Below are positions 15,070 to 24,520 of a stretch of DNA of 26,180 bases, piece by piece. The stretch covers positions 1 to 26,180 of the forward strand of contig JAWOHN010000060.1 in assembly GCA_046485135.1 (NCBI GenBank). The letters are read 5' to 3'. The notes under the pieces are model-generated. The model did not search any database. It was given only the letters and a program-made list of their open reading frames with translations, and was not told the origin of the DNA. Position numbers and translations under genes: made by a program. The DNA is from CAZAQS01 sp046485135 (GTDB taxonomy: Bacteria; Chloroflexota; Anaerolineae; Anaerolineales; UBA4823). How positions within the stretch are numbered: position 1 is the stretch's first letter; every line of letters starts with the position of its first letter.

Positions 15070-16254
15070 ATGTATCCATGTTTGCGGGAGAGGCTGGACG
15101 TAAAGGTCAATTGGATGTCAACGCAAGCGCTAAGCAAGCATAACAGCTATCTGGAGGAAGTGAACGCCGGGCTGGAAATTCTTTGGGACACGGCCAACAG
15201 GATCGTGGACCAGACGCTCAGCTTCCGGCCCGATGTGGTGGTGTGTCTGTTGCACTCCGGCTGGGCGCCATTAAAAGCAGCCCTGATGCTGTGGGAGGCC
15301 ACCCAGGCGGAACCTTTCCCGGCTGTGGTGAAGACTAACCTGGGACGTGAGAAGTATCAGGCTTACCAGGTTAGCAATAAAAGTGTTGGGACGGGCAATT
15401 TTTTGGGGTATTATTCAGACCCTTTTCAGATCAGTCATTTCCTGGCCTGGTTAAGCAAGCAGTGGGATTGGCATGCCGAGCTAAAAGGACAAATCCAGGC
15501 CCAACTTGGAGGGGAGCGAGTCCCTGAGCGAATTATGATTGTTGATGATTGGATCGCTGATGGGAACACGTATATCCTGGCCCTGGGATTGATGGACATT
15601 ATTTATCCGTGGGCTGAAACCCGTTTTGTAGCAGGGGGTTTGGGGTGGAAGGCCAAGTTTGACCTGCGGTGGCTAGAGCTATTCCACCCATACTTGTTGG
15701 CCAAGATCAACCAGGCCAGGGATGAGGATGGAATCATCGATGGTGAGATGCGGGTTTTGGTAAGCAACACCGTCCGGTTGGTACCTGGTACAGAAGATGT
15801 TGAGCCAGGATCTTTTGCCTGGCAAACGATCCATGTCTCCAGCCCGATCATCCAGAAATTGAGCCGTTTCCTCCCAGCCGAGGAATGGTTGGATTTGCCC
15901 CAATTTGTTCATAAAACCAGCGAAGATTTTATTGCAGAACGTATCCATGAGTATAAACTTGGAAAAATCGAGAGCCAACAACAAGGCAGATTGAAACATG
16001 ATGGTTTCTTCCCGCGTTTAAGCCTGGATGCCCTGATCTTGCGAGATCTGTGGCTTGCTGAAGGAGGGATTACACGATGGCAAATCATTCAAAAATATGA
16101 GTTGTCAGCAGGACAGGCCTACCGGCTTTTGCAGCGAATGATCCGGCAAGGTAACCTGATCAAGGTTGGACGGGGACGGAGCACCTATTACATCCTGCCG
16201 CCCTGCAGGGCCGGCGGCCAAGCGAGTAACGTGATAATAAACAGCAGGAGGTAG
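15070..16254 (+). CDS. PRTase-like/winged-helix fusion, mirror copy
   Basis: Same 394-residue protein as at 9927-11111: degenerate type I PRTase loop (VDDWIADGNT) and a C-terminal DNA-binding-like wHTH. In this orientation the alternative start Met16 is the ATG at 15115, with AAAGGT at 15102-15107. The final codons AGG AGG TAG provide the ribosome-binding site for the next gene. Confidence 0.75.
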   Translation: MYPCLRERLDVKVNWMSTQALSKHNSYLEEVNAGLEILWDTANRIVDQTLSFRPDVVVCLLHSGWAPLKAALMLWEATQAEPFPAVVKTNLGREKYQAYQVSNKSVGTGNFLGYYSDPFQISHFLAWLSKQWDWHAELKGQIQAQLGGERVPERIMIVDDWIADGNTYILALGLMDIIYPWAETRFVAGGLGWKAKFDLRWLELFHPYLLAKINQARDEDGIIDGEMRVLVSNTVRLVPGTEDVEPGSFAWQTIHVSSPIIQKLSRFLPAEEWLDLPQFVHKTSEDFIAERIHEYKLGKIESQQQGRLKHDGFFPRLSLDALILRDLWLAEGGITRWQIIQKYELSAGQAYRLLQRMIRQGNLIKVGRGRSTYYILPPCRAGGQASNVIINSRR

Positions 16255-16261
16255 CAGAAAA

Positions 16262-17311
16262 ATGAGTGAGAAAGGATTGACTCGAGAATTACCCATTCCA
16301 ACCTTTTTCGACCTGGAAAAGGTGGGGGAAGTGTGGCGGGCGCCCTACCAGGAGCGGGCCGCCCAGGCCCGGGAGTGGACCCAGACTTATCAGATCAGCC
16401 CTGCTGCAGAGGACAGGTTCCGTATCTGCCTGGTATTGATCGATGTTCAAAATACTTTTTGCATCCCTGGCTTTGAGCTGTTTGTCGGCGGACGATCTGG
16501 AATGGGGGCAGTTGATGACAACAAGCGCCTGTGCCAGTTTATTTATCGCAACCTGGCCCGTTTGACCCACATTAAAGCCACCCTGGATACGCACTATGCT
16601 ATGCAGATTTTCCACCCGGTTTTTCTGGTCGACCAACAGGGAAGGCATCCTCAGCCATACACGCTGGTCACACGGGAAGACTTGCAAAAAGGGCGCTGGA
16701 GCTTCAACCCGGCGGTTGGGGAGATGCTTGGTATCAGCCCTGAGTACGGGCAGCGTCACCTTGAGCACTACGTAAAAGCCTTGGAAGACCGCCAAAAGTT
16801 TGACCTGACCATCTGGCCTTATCACGCCATGTTGGGTGGTATTGGGCATGCTCTGGTCCCCTCGATTGAGGAAGCCATCTTCTTCCACGGTCTGGCACGC
16901 TACAGCCAGCCTGAATTCGAGATCAAAGGTCGCAATCCACTGACAGAGCATTATTCGGCTGTGGGACCGGAGGTGATTGATGGGCCTGATGGCAAAAAAC
17001 TGGCTGAAAAAAGCAAAGAATTCTTACAGATGGTGATCGATTTTGACGCGGTAATCATCTGCGGGCAAGCCAAGAGTCATTGCGTGGCCTGGACGGTGTC
17101 TGATCTGTTAGCCGACATTCGCGCAAATGATGCCGGCCTGGCCGGCAAGGTTTACTTGCTGGAAGATTGTTCTTCTCCAGTGGTCGTGCCAGGAGCTGTG
17201 GATTATACAGAAGCAGCTGAGGTTGAATATCAGCGCTTTGCACAAGCCGGTATGCACCTGGTTCGAACGGACCAGGCTTTGGAAGAATGGCCTGGCATAC
17301 CTCCAGCTTGA
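16262..17311 (+). CDS. Nicotinamidase-family cysteine hydrolase, mirror copy
   Basis: Same 349-residue enzyme as at 8870-9919, with the Asp61-Lys221-Cys273 triad and an Asp/His/His metal site. No T-tract hairpin is visible in the 60 bases after the stop, so transcripts probably run on into the small unit that ends at 17581. Confidence 0.85.
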   Translation: MSEKGLTRELPIPTFFDLEKVGEVWRAPYQERAAQAREWTQTYQISPAAEDRFRICLVLIDVQNTFCIPGFELFVGGRSGMGAVDDNKRLCQFIYRNLARLTHIKATLDTHYAMQIFHPVFLVDQQGRHPQPYTLVTREDLQKGRWSFNPAVGEMLGISPEYGQRHLEHYVKALEDRQKFDLTIWPYHAMLGGIGHALVPSIEEAIFFHGLARYSQPEFEIKGRNPLTEHYSAVGPEVIDGPDGKKLAEKSKEFLQMVIDFDAVIICGQAKSHCVAWTVSDLLADIRANDAGLAGKVYLLEDCSSPVVVPGAVDYTEAAEVEYQRFAQAGMHLVRTDQALEEWPGIPPA

Positions 17312-17371
17312 GGTTGGGTGAGAAGCGGATTAGAATAACGCGACGGCGTGAAAAAAAAGCAGCAAAAGGGA

Positions 17372-17399
17372 TTGACAGCGATCAAAAAACCAGTATACT
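17372..17399 (+). promoter_or_regulatory. Strong promoter of the small unit, mirror copy
   Basis: TTGACA at 17372-17377, 16-base spacer, TATACT at 17394-17399; predicted start near 17405. Confidence 0.8.
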
Positions 17400-17473
17400 T
17401 TCAGCATAATCAAGGGTGGAAAAACCCACCCGCTTCCTCTGCTATCCCACTGAAAGAGGAGGTGATGCTGACT

Positions 17474-17530
17474 ATGTTAGACAATAGTACCATACGTAGC
17501 GCTGCGGCATCCCTCCTCGTAATTCGATAA
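17474..17530 (+). CDS. 18-codon small ORF, mirror copy
   Basis: ATG at 17474, TAA at 17528-17530, with AGGAGGTGAT at 17457-17466. The alternative in-frame ATG at 17465 overlaps the end of this Shine-Dalgarno. An apparent 60-codon frame from GTG 17348 begins upstream of the promoter and is not supported. Confidence 0.5.
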   Translation: MLDNSTIRSAAASLLVIR

Positions 17531-17544
17531 GGGTGCCGCAGCGC
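17499..17544 (+). other. Long GC-rich hairpin, mirror copy
   Basis: 11-base perfect stem (17499-17509 with 17534-17544) extended by CCCT/AGGG after a one-base bulge. CCTCCTC at 17512-17518 can pair with GAGGAGG at 17456-17462. Confidence 0.75.
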
Positions 17545-17551
17545 AGCAGGG

Positions 17552-17581
17552 AGCCGTCCGAATGGGCGGCTTTCTGTGTTT
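17552..17581 (+). terminator. Terminator of the small unit, mirror copy
   Basis: 8-base stem with a GAAT loop and TTTCTGTGTTT tail, 9 bases before the convergent chelatase stop. Confidence 0.7.
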
Positions 17582-17589
17582 AAGCAGGG

Positions 17590-18552
17590 TCACAGCCCGC
17601 GCCGGCCATCCATCTCTTCTCGCACTGTGTGGTAGAGGGTTTCCGCTTTAATTTCGCTGAGCGAATAACAAGGCGCCTGGAGGTGCTCTGCCAGACTCTG
17701 CGCCAGTCCCTGGTCAAAGGCAGCGTGTTCCATATTGATGACCACACAATGGATTTCTTCATCAGCTATCTGCTCTGCCAGGCGATGCGCTTCATCCTGA
17801 GGGGACAGGGTGGTCAGGGAAACATTTCCGGCGCCATCGGTCAGCAGGATGACCAGCGGGCGCACGTCGGGATGGATGATGCGCTCTTTCTGTAGAACCT
17901 GTTGGGTGAGCAAGAGGCCAGCTGAGAGAGGTGTTTTTCCACCGACTGGAATGTCGGATAAGGCTTGCTGAGCGAGCTGGATAGAGTTTGTGGGAGGCAG
18001 CACCAGGGTGGCCCGGTCCTTTTGGAAGACGATCAGGCCTACCCGGTCTCTGCGCTGGTAGGCGTCGGTTAATAGCGAAAGAATGGCGCCTTTGGTAGCT
18101 GACATACGCTCGGCTACCGCCATAGACCAGGAAGCGTCAACCACAAACAGGACCAGGTTGGCAGTTTTCTTCACCCGAATTTTGCGTTGAAAGTCGCTTG
18201 GGCGGATATCAAAGGCTACCGGTCTGCGTTGTTCTTTGCGCCGGCGTTGGAAGGGAGCCGCTGCTCGCAAGGTGGCATCAAAGGCCAGGTCATCTGCTTT
18301 GCCGGCTGATGGACGAGACATGATATAACGCCCGCGCTTCCGGTCGGTACGGGTGCGCGAGCGCCGCCCACTTTTGCGCCGGCTGAGCCGGTCCAGGGCT
18401 ATGTCCAGTTTGCGCGGGCTGAAGGTCTGCCCGATTTTGACTTTTTCCCCCGCATCCCACCAGCGCGCGTTACCCGTGTCAAAAATTTTCTGAGGGGAGG
18501 GCTCAGCAGGTTGTTGGGTCTGGTTTTCTTCACTGAGATCGGGGCTCAGGCC
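17590..18552 (-). CDS. chlD: ChlD-like VWA half (-1 frame), mirror copy
   Basis: Same 320-residue continuation as at 7629-8591, carrying the Arg-rich ChlD segment and the VWA domain with an intact DxSxS-Thr-Asp MIDAS. The only in-frame ATG (18321) is inside conserved sequence, so the natural entry is through the slippery site at 18552-18562. Confidence 0.85.
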   Translation of the reverse strand, partial: GLSPDLSEENQTQQPAEPSPQKIFDTGNARWWDAGEKVKIGQTFSPRKLDIALDRLSRRKSGRRSRTRTDRKRGRYIMSRPSAGKADDLAFDATLRAAAPFQRRRKEQRRPVAFDIRPSDFQRKIRVKKTANLVLFVVDASWSMAVAERMSATKGAILSLLTDAYQRRDRVGLIVFQKDRATLVLPPTNSIQLAQQALSDIPVGGKTPLSAGLLLTQQVLQKERIIHPDVRPLVILLTDGAGNVSLTTLSPQDEAHRLAEQIADEEIHCVVINMEHAAFDQGLAQSLAEHLQAPCYSLSEIKAETLYHTVREEMDGRRGL

Positions 18553-19643
18553 TTTTTTTTTTCGTCTCTGTCTCTTTCTTCTGGAGCTGGTTCTGAGTCG
18601 TCGGTGTTGGCGGTAGAACCTTGCAACTCGGCGATGCGGTCTTGTAGCTCTTCTGGGGAGATTTCAACCTGGTGAAATGGACCGTGCTTGAGGCGGTGTG
18701 GTAATGTCAGCTCAGCCGCCAGGGCAATGTCTCGCTCATTGATCCTGGTGTGGCCTTCAAAGGCAGCATGGGCGCGGGCAGTCTTGAGGATCACCAGGTC
18801 TGCCCGGTGACCATCGACGTTCAGGGATGAAGTGAGAGCAGCAATGGCCAGCAGGTTGCGCCGGCTGTAGCCAACCTGGTCCACCAGCAGACGGGCCTGT
18901 TCAATCTGGTGGGATACTTCCTTTTCCCGGTGAAGCCATTCCTCTCGGAAGCCTTCTGGATCGGCCTCGAAGCCCAAGTTGCGCTCGATGATGGCGACGC
19001 GATCGCGAGCGTCACGAATGCCGTGGATTTCCACAGATAAGGCAAAACGATCGGTGAGCTGTGGTCGAAGATCACCCTCCTCAGGATTCATCGTGCCGAC
19101 CAGGATAAAGCGGGCCGGGTGAGCAAAAGAAATCCCCTCACGCTCGACGATATTCATTCCCATAGCGGCCGAATCCAGCAGCAGATCAACAACATGATCG
19201 TCCAGCAGATTGACTTCGTCGATGTAGAGCAAGCCACGGTTAGCAGCAGCCAGAACGCCTGGTTCGAAATGACGCTCGCCTTTTTGGATAGCCTGTTCGA
19301 TATCCAAGGTACCGACGACGCGATCCTCGGTGGCTGAAACAGGCAGGTTGATAAAGGGGGTCTGGCGCAGTTCAACCGGTAAAGTGTCCCCGCGTGAGGT
19401 CCGCTCTCGACATTCGGTGCACCAGGTAGTGGGGCGGTCTGGATCACATCCAAAGCGGCAATTGCCAACAACGGCAACATGCGGCAGCAGGGCTGCCAGC
19501 GCTCGGGCTGCAGTGGATTTAGCTGTGCCGCGTTCTCCGCGGATGAGCACTCCACCGATGCGGGGGTCCACTGCATTTAAGACCAGGGCGCGTTTCATGC
19601 GTTCCTGACCGACAATCGCTGTGAACGGATAAATAGGTGGCAT
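18546..19643 (-). CDS. chlI: ChlI-like AAA+ chelatase subunit (zero frame), mirror copy
   Basis: Same 365-residue ATPase as at 6538-7635, with Walker A, a four-cysteine cluster and Walker B. It ends in a highly charged tail (Glu/Arg/Asp then Lys3-Ala) created by the A10 tract. The TGA is 18546-18548. Confidence 0.88.
   Translation of the reverse strand: MPPIYPFTAIVGQERMKRALVLNAVDPRIGGVLIRGERGTAKSTAARALAALLPHVAVVGNCRFGCDPDRPTTWCTECRERTSRGDTLPVELRQTPFINLPVSATEDRVVGTLDIEQAIQKGERHFEPGVLAAANRGLLYIDEVNLLDDHVVDLLLDSAAMGMNIVEREGISFAHPARFILVGTMNPEEGDLRPQLTDRFALSVEIHGIRDARDRVAIIERNLGFEADPEGFREEWLHREKEVSHQIEQARLLVDQVGYSRRNLLAIAALTSSLNVDGHRADLVILKTARAHAAFEGHTRINERDIALAAELTLPHRLKHGPFHQVEISPEELQDRIAELQGSTANTDDSEPAPEERDRDEKKKA
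18552..18562 (-). other. A10-G slippery site, mirror copy
   Basis: A AAA AAG heptamer at 18552-18558 on the - strand, in -1 phase, one codon before the zero-frame TGA. Confidence 0.75.
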
Positions 19644-19683
19644 AAGTAAAGTAACCTCTTTGACTTTGTAGATCGCCGCAGTG

Positions 19684-19712
19684 ATTATAACTCACACAGG
19701 CCAATTTTTAAA
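19684..19712 (-). promoter_or_regulatory. Chelatase promoter, mirror copy
   Basis: TTTAAA-17-TATAAT on the - strand, divergent from the S1-gene promoter. Confidence 0.6.
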
Positions 19713-19735
19713 GTCCGGCGGGATGAAGGTTCATA

Positions 19736-19813
19736 GTTCTCTCAAAGTTAGATTTTCAACCCCACCCCCGACCTCGCCCCCGGGAAGGGAGACAGGGGAC
19801 TGACTTTGAGAAC
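19736..19813. repeat. C/G-rich dispersed repeat copy A, mirror
   Basis: Between the two divergent promoters; bounded by GTTCTCTCAAAGT and ACTTTGAGAAC. Confidence 0.5.
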
Positions 19814-19844
19814 ACCTGGCTCGAAGTTGGGATTTACCCAAAGG

Positions 19845-19873
19845 TTGCCAAGTTACATCTTACGATATATAAT
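19845..19873 (+). promoter_or_regulatory. S1-gene promoter, mirror copy
   Basis: TTGCCA 19845-19850, 17-base spacer, TATAAT 19868-19873. Confidence 0.8.
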
Positions 19874-19910
19874 GTAGTTCATCTTAAACAAATCCGGAGT
19901 GCATAATTGT

Positions 19911-21566
19911 ATGGATCAAAATGACGCCCTAGTTGGGCAAGAGGCAATGCCTGAGAGCGACCAGAAGGTTGAGAATCATCCCAGTGAACATCCTAGTGAG
20001 CATACTAGTGAGCATACTACAGAAACCCACGCTGACATGGGATCACTTTTGGAGCAAGAGGGCTCAGCCCTGGTTGAACCAAAGCCTGGTGAGATCCGCA
20101 AGGGGGTTATCGCCAGCCTGGGCGGAAACGAGATTCTCGTAAGCATTGGAACCAAATCAGAAGGGATCATCTCAGGGCGGGAAAAGGAAATGATTCCCCC
20201 CGATGAGTACAAAGCCCTGGAGGTCGGGCAGGAAATTCCTGTCTACATCGTTGATCCAGAAGACCAAAATGGCAATGTAGTTCTCTCTTATGTCCGCGCC
20301 CGCGAGGAGCGAGATTGGCAAGATGTAGAAGATCTACTTGAATCTGAAGAAACCCATCATGGCAAGATCATTGGCTACAACAAGGGCGGGCTGATCGTAC
20401 CGATCGGTAGCTTGCGTGGTTTTGTGCCTGCCTCCCAGGTGAGCGTGTTGCGTAGAACCGAAGGCGGCACAGAGACACCTGAGCAGCGTTGGGGCAAGAT
20501 GGTGGGCGAACCCATCGATGTGCGGGTGATTGAGGTGGACCGCGAACGCCGCCGCCTGATTCTTTCTGAACGGCTGGCATTACAAGAAACCCGTGAAACC
20601 TTGAAGGATCGCCTGCTTGATGAGCTGGAAGAAGGCACTGTGCGGGCCGGGCGGGTTACCAGCCTGGCTGATTTTGGCGCTTTCGTCAATATTGATGGGG
20701 CGGACGGCCTGGTGCACTTATCTGAGATCACCTGGGAACGCATCCAGCATCCCAATGAGGTGCTGAAAGTAGGGCAAGAAGTGCAGGTTAGGGTGATCAG
20801 CATGGATCGTGAGCGCAAGCGGATCGGCTTGTCCATCCGGCAACTTCAGCCAGATCCCTGGCTTAAGAAGGTTGAGAATATCAAGGAAGGACAGCTGGTT
20901 GAAGGCACGATTACGCATTTGACCAAATTTGGCGCTTTTGCCCGTTTGGCTGAGGACCTTGAAGGACTCATTCACGTTTCTGAGCTTTCCGAACAACGCG
21001 TGGCCCATCCGAAAGAGGTGGTAAAAGAGGGCGATGTGGTAACGCTGCGAGTCATCAAGATCGACCCTGAGCGTCGCCGGATTGGCTTAAGCCTGCGCAA
21101 GGTGGACTCACCCGCTTACGCTGACCTAGATTGGAAAATGGCCCTGGCGGAAGAGATTGGCGAGACGTACGACAGTGAGACGGTAGAGAGTCAGGCTGAA
21201 GAGGCTGAACCGGTTGAAGATCAGGTGGACGAGGTTGCTGTTACTGATGCTTCTGTAGAAGAGGAAGCGCTTGAAGAAGTAGAGGCGGAAGTGGAAGAAG
21301 AACCTGCTCTAGAGACCCCTGTAGCAGAAGAGCCCGAACCTGAACCTGAACCTGAGCCTGAACCTGAACCTGAACCCGAACCTGAGCCAGAGCCTGAACC
21401 AGAGCCCGAGCCAGAGCCTGAACCAGAGCCTGAACCAGAGCCTGAGCCTGAACCAGAGCCTGAACCAGAACCAGAATCAGAACCAGAATCAGAACCTGAG
21501 CCAGAAACTGAACCAGAAACTGAACCTGAGCCTGACACTGCTGAAGAAGAGGCTAAAAGCGAATAA
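19911..21566 (+). CDS. rpsA: 30S ribosomal protein S1-like, mirror copy
   Basis: Same 551-residue mRNA-binding protein as at 4615-6270, with four S1 domains and an acidic Glu-Pro tail. The start ATG at 19911 follows GGAG (19896-19899) by 11 bases; the in-frame GTG at 19899 uses the last G of that site and is unlikely. Confidence 0.93.
   Translation: MDQNDALVGQEAMPESDQKVENHPSEHPSEHTSEHTTETHADMGSLLEQEGSALVEPKPGEIRKGVIASLGGNEILVSIGTKSEGIISGREKEMIPPDEYKALEVGQEIPVYIVDPEDQNGNVVLSYVRAREERDWQDVEDLLESEETHHGKIIGYNKGGLIVPIGSLRGFVPASQVSVLRRTEGGTETPEQRWGKMVGEPIDVRVIEVDRERRRLILSERLALQETRETLKDRLLDELEEGTVRAGRVTSLADFGAFVNIDGADGLVHLSEITWERIQHPNEVLKVGQEVQVRVISMDRERKRIGLSIRQLQPDPWLKKVENIKEGQLVEGTITHLTKFGAFARLAEDLEGLIHVSELSEQRVAHPKEVVKEGDVVTLRVIKIDPERRRIGLSLRKVDSPAYADLDWKMALAEEIGETYDSETVESQAEEAEPVEDQVDEVAVTDASVEEEALEEVEAEVEEEPALETPVAEEPEPEPEPEPEPEPEPEPEPEPEPEPEPEPEPEPEPEPEPEPEPEPEPESEPESEPEPETEPETEPEPDTAEEEAKSE
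19980..20018 (+). repeat. 12-base SEHP/T-coding repeat, mirror copy
   Basis: Three tandem 12-base units in the N-terminal linker of the S1 protein. Confidence 0.8.
21330..21473 (+). repeat. (Glu-Pro)24-coding repeat, mirror copy
   Basis: 24 hexanucleotide GARCCN units, residues 474-521 of the S1 protein. Confidence 0.95.
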
Positions 21567-21594
21567 GCTTAGCAACTTTTCGAAAGTATTTGAC

Positions 21595-21623
21595 GAGCGC
21601 ACCGGAAAAGGTGCGCTCTTTTT
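21595..21623 (+). terminator. S1-gene terminator, mirror copy
   Basis: GAGCGCACC/GGTGCGCTC stem, GGAAAA loop, TTTTT tail. Confidence 0.9.
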
Positions 21624-21640
21624 GGTGGATAATGCCTTTG

Positions 21641-21704
21641 TGGGGATTTTCTCCCGCCCCGTTGGGAGCGGGGGCAGGGGTGGGGGTGAAATTGCGACTT
21701 TAAG
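21641..21704. repeat. C-rich dispersed repeat copy B with G-quadruplex motif, mirror
   Basis: Four G-tracts on the + strand at 21664-21686, between the S1 terminator and the clpC promoter candidates. Confidence 0.5.
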
Positions 21705-21730
21705 ACCGCCTGATGGTTAAGAGCACAGCT

Positions 21731-21807
21731 GTGACGAAAACTCATATAATATGTTAATATAGTTTAATTATGAAACCATCACGGAAGGGGGTAAACTCTG
21801 GTAGAAT
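21731..21807 (+). promoter_or_regulatory. Candidate clpC promoter region, mirror copy
   Basis: GTGACG-18-TAATAT (TGn) at 21731-21760 and TGGTAGAAT at 21799-21807. Confidence 0.35.
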
Positions 21808-21892
21808 CCAATCGGATAAAGTGTCTCATAAATAGAAAAATCAATATAGACCAGTATTTGTCACTGCGTTTTGTTTGGTAGGAGGAATCACC

Positions 21893-24391
21893 GTGGCTGG
21901 TATGGAGCGGTTTACACAAAGGGCGCGCAGAGTTCTGAGCCTGGCTCACCAGGAAGCAGAACGTATGCGTCATAATTATATCGGTACCGAGCACCTGTTG
22001 CTCGGCTTGATGCGTGAGGAGGGCGGGGTAGCTGGGCGAGTCTTGCGTGAACTGGGGCTCGAAGCAGACCGGGTGCAAGAAATTGTGGAACGCCTGACAG
22101 GCCCAGGTCAGAACCGGGGCGGAAAGCTAGATCTTTCCCCTGGAACCCAACAAGTCTTAGAACTCGCTGTAGAAGAGGCCCGCAGAATGGGCCACCATTA
22201 TATTGGCACCGAGCATCTGTTGCTCGGGTTAGTGCGGCACGGGCAGGGCATCGCCCTGGATGTGCTGCGGAAGTTAGGCGTAACACCGGAGCAGATCCGG
22301 CGCCAGACCCGGCGGGTGCTGCAGGAGAGCACCGCGACACCGAAACCCAGCGGCGGTGAACAAAAGGCTGCTGGTCGCCAGGAACAGGCCAAGCCGAAGA
22401 CACCCATGGTTGACCAACTGGCAGTGGACCTGACCCTGCATGCAGAAGAAGGTAAGCTTGATCCGGTAATTGGCCGGCAGATGGAGATCGAACGAGTGAT
22501 CCAGATCCTGGCGCGGCGCAACAAAAATAATCCGGCTCTGATCGGTGAGCCGGGAGTAGGTAAAACCGCTATTGTTGAAGGTCTGGCCCAACGGATTATA
22601 GAGGGAGATGTTCCTGCTCCTCTGCTGAACAAACGCCTGTTACAGTTGGATGTGGGCTCCTTGGTGGCTGGGACGATGTACCGCGGTCAATTTGAAGAGC
22701 GCCTCAAGCGGGTGATTGAGGAATTAAAATCCTCAGGCGCCATCCTTTTCATCGATGAGGTGCATATGTTGGTGGGAGCTGGGGCAGCGGGCTCTTCTGT
22801 AGACGCTGCCAATATCCTGAAACCGGCGCTTTCGCGAGGAGAACTTCAGGTAATAGGCGCGACCACCATGGACGAGTACCGCAAGCATATTGAGAGCGAT
22901 GCAGCACTCGAACGACGTTTCCAACCGATCATAGTTGATGAGCCCACACCGGACGAGACGATCGAGATCCTGCGCGGCGTTCGCTCTGCGTATGAAGAGC
23001 ATCACCGCCTGACGATCTCAGATGAGGCGCTGGAGGCGGCAGTCCAGTTGTCGTCCCGCTATGTGACTGAGCGTTTCTTGCCGGATAAAGCGATCGATCT
23101 GATTGACGAATCATCCTCTCGGGTTCGTATGTACAAGAGCCCAGCGGCAAAAACATCTAAAGATTTGATGGGACAGCTGCGCGAGATTCGGCAAAATCAC
23201 GCTATGGCGTTGGAAGATGGCCGTTATGACGATGCACAAGAGATTTTAGAGCGCCAGGAATCCCTGGAACGCCAGTTGGAGCGCCTGCGCACCGGCTGGG
23301 ATAGAGCTAGCGCCCCGATAGTTACTGCCGATGATATCGCTGAAGTGGTGGCGATGTGGACAGGCGTACCCGTGATGCAAATCGCGACGGAAGAATCCCA
23401 ACGTCTGCTGCAGATGGAAGATGAGCTGCGCCATAGCATTGTTGGACAGGAAGAAGCTATCCAGGCGATTGCGCGGGCGGTACGCCGCTCACGCGCCGGA
23501 TTGAAAGACCCGCGTCGCCCGATCGGCTCCTTCATCTTCCTTGGCCCAACCGGCGTTGGAAAAACAGAGTTGACCAAAGCGCTGGCGCGCTTCTTATTCG
23601 GCAGTGAAGATGCGCTCATCCAATTGGATATGTCTGAATTCATGGAACGGCACTCTGTGAGCCGCCTGGTGGGGGCGCCGCCTGGTTATGTGGGATACGA
23701 GGATGCCGGGCAACTGACAGAAGCTTTGCGTCGCCGGCCTTATTCGATCATAGTTTTTGATGAGATCGAGAAAGCACACCCTGAAGCTCATAATATGCTG
23801 CTGCAAATCATGGAAGAAGGTCATCTTTCTGACGCGCGCGGGCGCAAGGTTGACTTCCGCAATGCGATTATCGTGATGACCTCCAATATTGGCGCCGATA
23901 TGATCAAGCGCCAGGCTGGTCTTGGTTTCGCTCTCAAGCGTGACGAAGAGATGGAAGAGCGACTGGCTTATGAAGATATGCGCAAGAAGCTGATAGAGTC
24001 ATTGCGGCGGGTCTTCCGGCCTGAGTTCATCAACCGGGTTGACTCGGTGATGGTCTTCCACTCTCTCACCAAAGAGAACATCCGCGAGATCGTGAACCTG
24101 GAGTTGCAGAAGGTTGCCCAGCGCCTGGAAGAGAACGCTATTGTGCTCACGTCCACAGCAGAGGCGGTTGATCTGATTGCTGAACTGGGCTTTGATGTTG
24201 ATATGGGCGCGCGACCTTTGAAGCGGGTTATTCAACAAAAGGTGGAAGATCCCCTGTCGGATGCGCTCCTTTCCGGCCATTTCGATGACGGCGATACAGT
24301 GCTGATTGATGTCGTGGAAGGGGAGATCACCCTCCAGCGAGCAGAGGGTGAGCCATCTTCGAATAACGCCGAGGCAGTACCGGCTGCATGA
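21893..24391 (+). CDS. clpC: ClpC AAA+ chaperone, mirror copy
   Basis: Same 832-residue Clp ATPase as at 1790-4288, with two Clp_N repeats and two AAA+ modules. The GTG start at 21893 has AGGAGG at 21880-21885, 7 bases upstream; the TTG at 21875 precedes the ribosome-binding site and the ATG at 21902 is too far from it. Confidence 0.96.
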   Translation: MAGMERFTQRARRVLSLAHQEAERMRHNYIGTEHLLLGLMREEGGVAGRVLRELGLEADRVQEIVERLTGPGQNRGGKLDLSPGTQQVLELAVEEARRMGHHYIGTEHLLLGLVRHGQGIALDVLRKLGVTPEQIRRQTRRVLQESTATPKPSGGEQKAAGRQEQAKPKTPMVDQLAVDLTLHAEEGKLDPVIGRQMEIERVIQILARRNKNNPALIGEPGVGKTAIVEGLAQRIIEGDVPAPLLNKRLLQLDVGSLVAGTMYRGQFEERLKRVIEELKSSGAILFIDEVHMLVGAGAAGSSVDAANILKPALSRGELQVIGATTMDEYRKHIESDAALERRFQPIIVDEPTPDETIEILRGVRSAYEEHHRLTISDEALEAAVQLSSRYVTERFLPDKAIDLIDESSSRVRMYKSPAAKTSKDLMGQLREIRQNHAMALEDGRYDDAQEILERQESLERQLERLRTGWDRASAPIVTADDIAEVVAMWTGVPVMQIATEESQRLLQMEDELRHSIVGQEEAIQAIARAVRRSRAGLKDPRRPIGSFIFLGPTGVGKTELTKALARFLFGSEDALIQLDMSEFMERHSVSRLVGAPPGYVGYEDAGQLTEALRRRPYSIIVFDEIEKAHPEAHNMLLQIMEEGHLSDARGRKVDFRNAIIVMTSNIGADMIKRQAGLGFALKRDEEMEERLAYEDMRKKLIESLRRVFRPEFINRVDSVMVFHSLTKENIREIVNLELQKVAQRLEENAIVLTSTAEAVDLIAELGFDVDMGARPLKRVIQQKVEDPLSDALLSGHFDDGDTVLIDVVEGEITLQRAEGEPSSNNAEAVPAA

Positions 24392-24413
24392 CGGATCTTT
24401 GAAATAACAAAAT

Positions 24414-24456
24414 AAATGGTGTATGTGATGTGCAAATGCCCTCACATACACCATTT
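24414..24456 (+). terminator. clpC-radA hairpin, mirror copy
   Basis: 15-base perfect stem, T5 run at 24454-24458. Confidence 0.6.
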
Positions 24457-24473
24457 TTAACAATTCAACGCTG

Positions 24474-24482
24474 TGATAGGAT
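24474..24482 (+). promoter_or_regulatory. Putative radA extended -10, mirror copy
   Basis: TGATAGGAT, about 40 bases before the radA ATG. Confidence 0.35.
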
Positions 24483-24520
24483 TTGCCTGAGCAGTGTCTC
24501 GCGTTTAGCCGAATACCCAT

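Larger units (their letters stand above)
17405..17581 (+). ncRNA. Predicted structured small transcript, mirror copy
   Basis: Hairpin 17414-17431, Shine-Dalgarno 17457-17466, ORF 17474-17530, long hairpin 17499-17544, terminator stem 17552-17571. RNA class unknown. Confidence 0.5.

Noticed and set aside
17331..17365. ACGC/GCGT hairpin next to an A8 run as terminator of the nicotinamidase operon
   Set aside because: Stem of only four bases, and the homopolymer is A, not T, on the transcribed strand.
17398..17456. CTTTCAG/CTGAAAG as an outer helix of the small RNA
   Set aside because: The 5' strand overlaps the -10 box and lies upstream of the predicted start site, so it would not be in the transcript.
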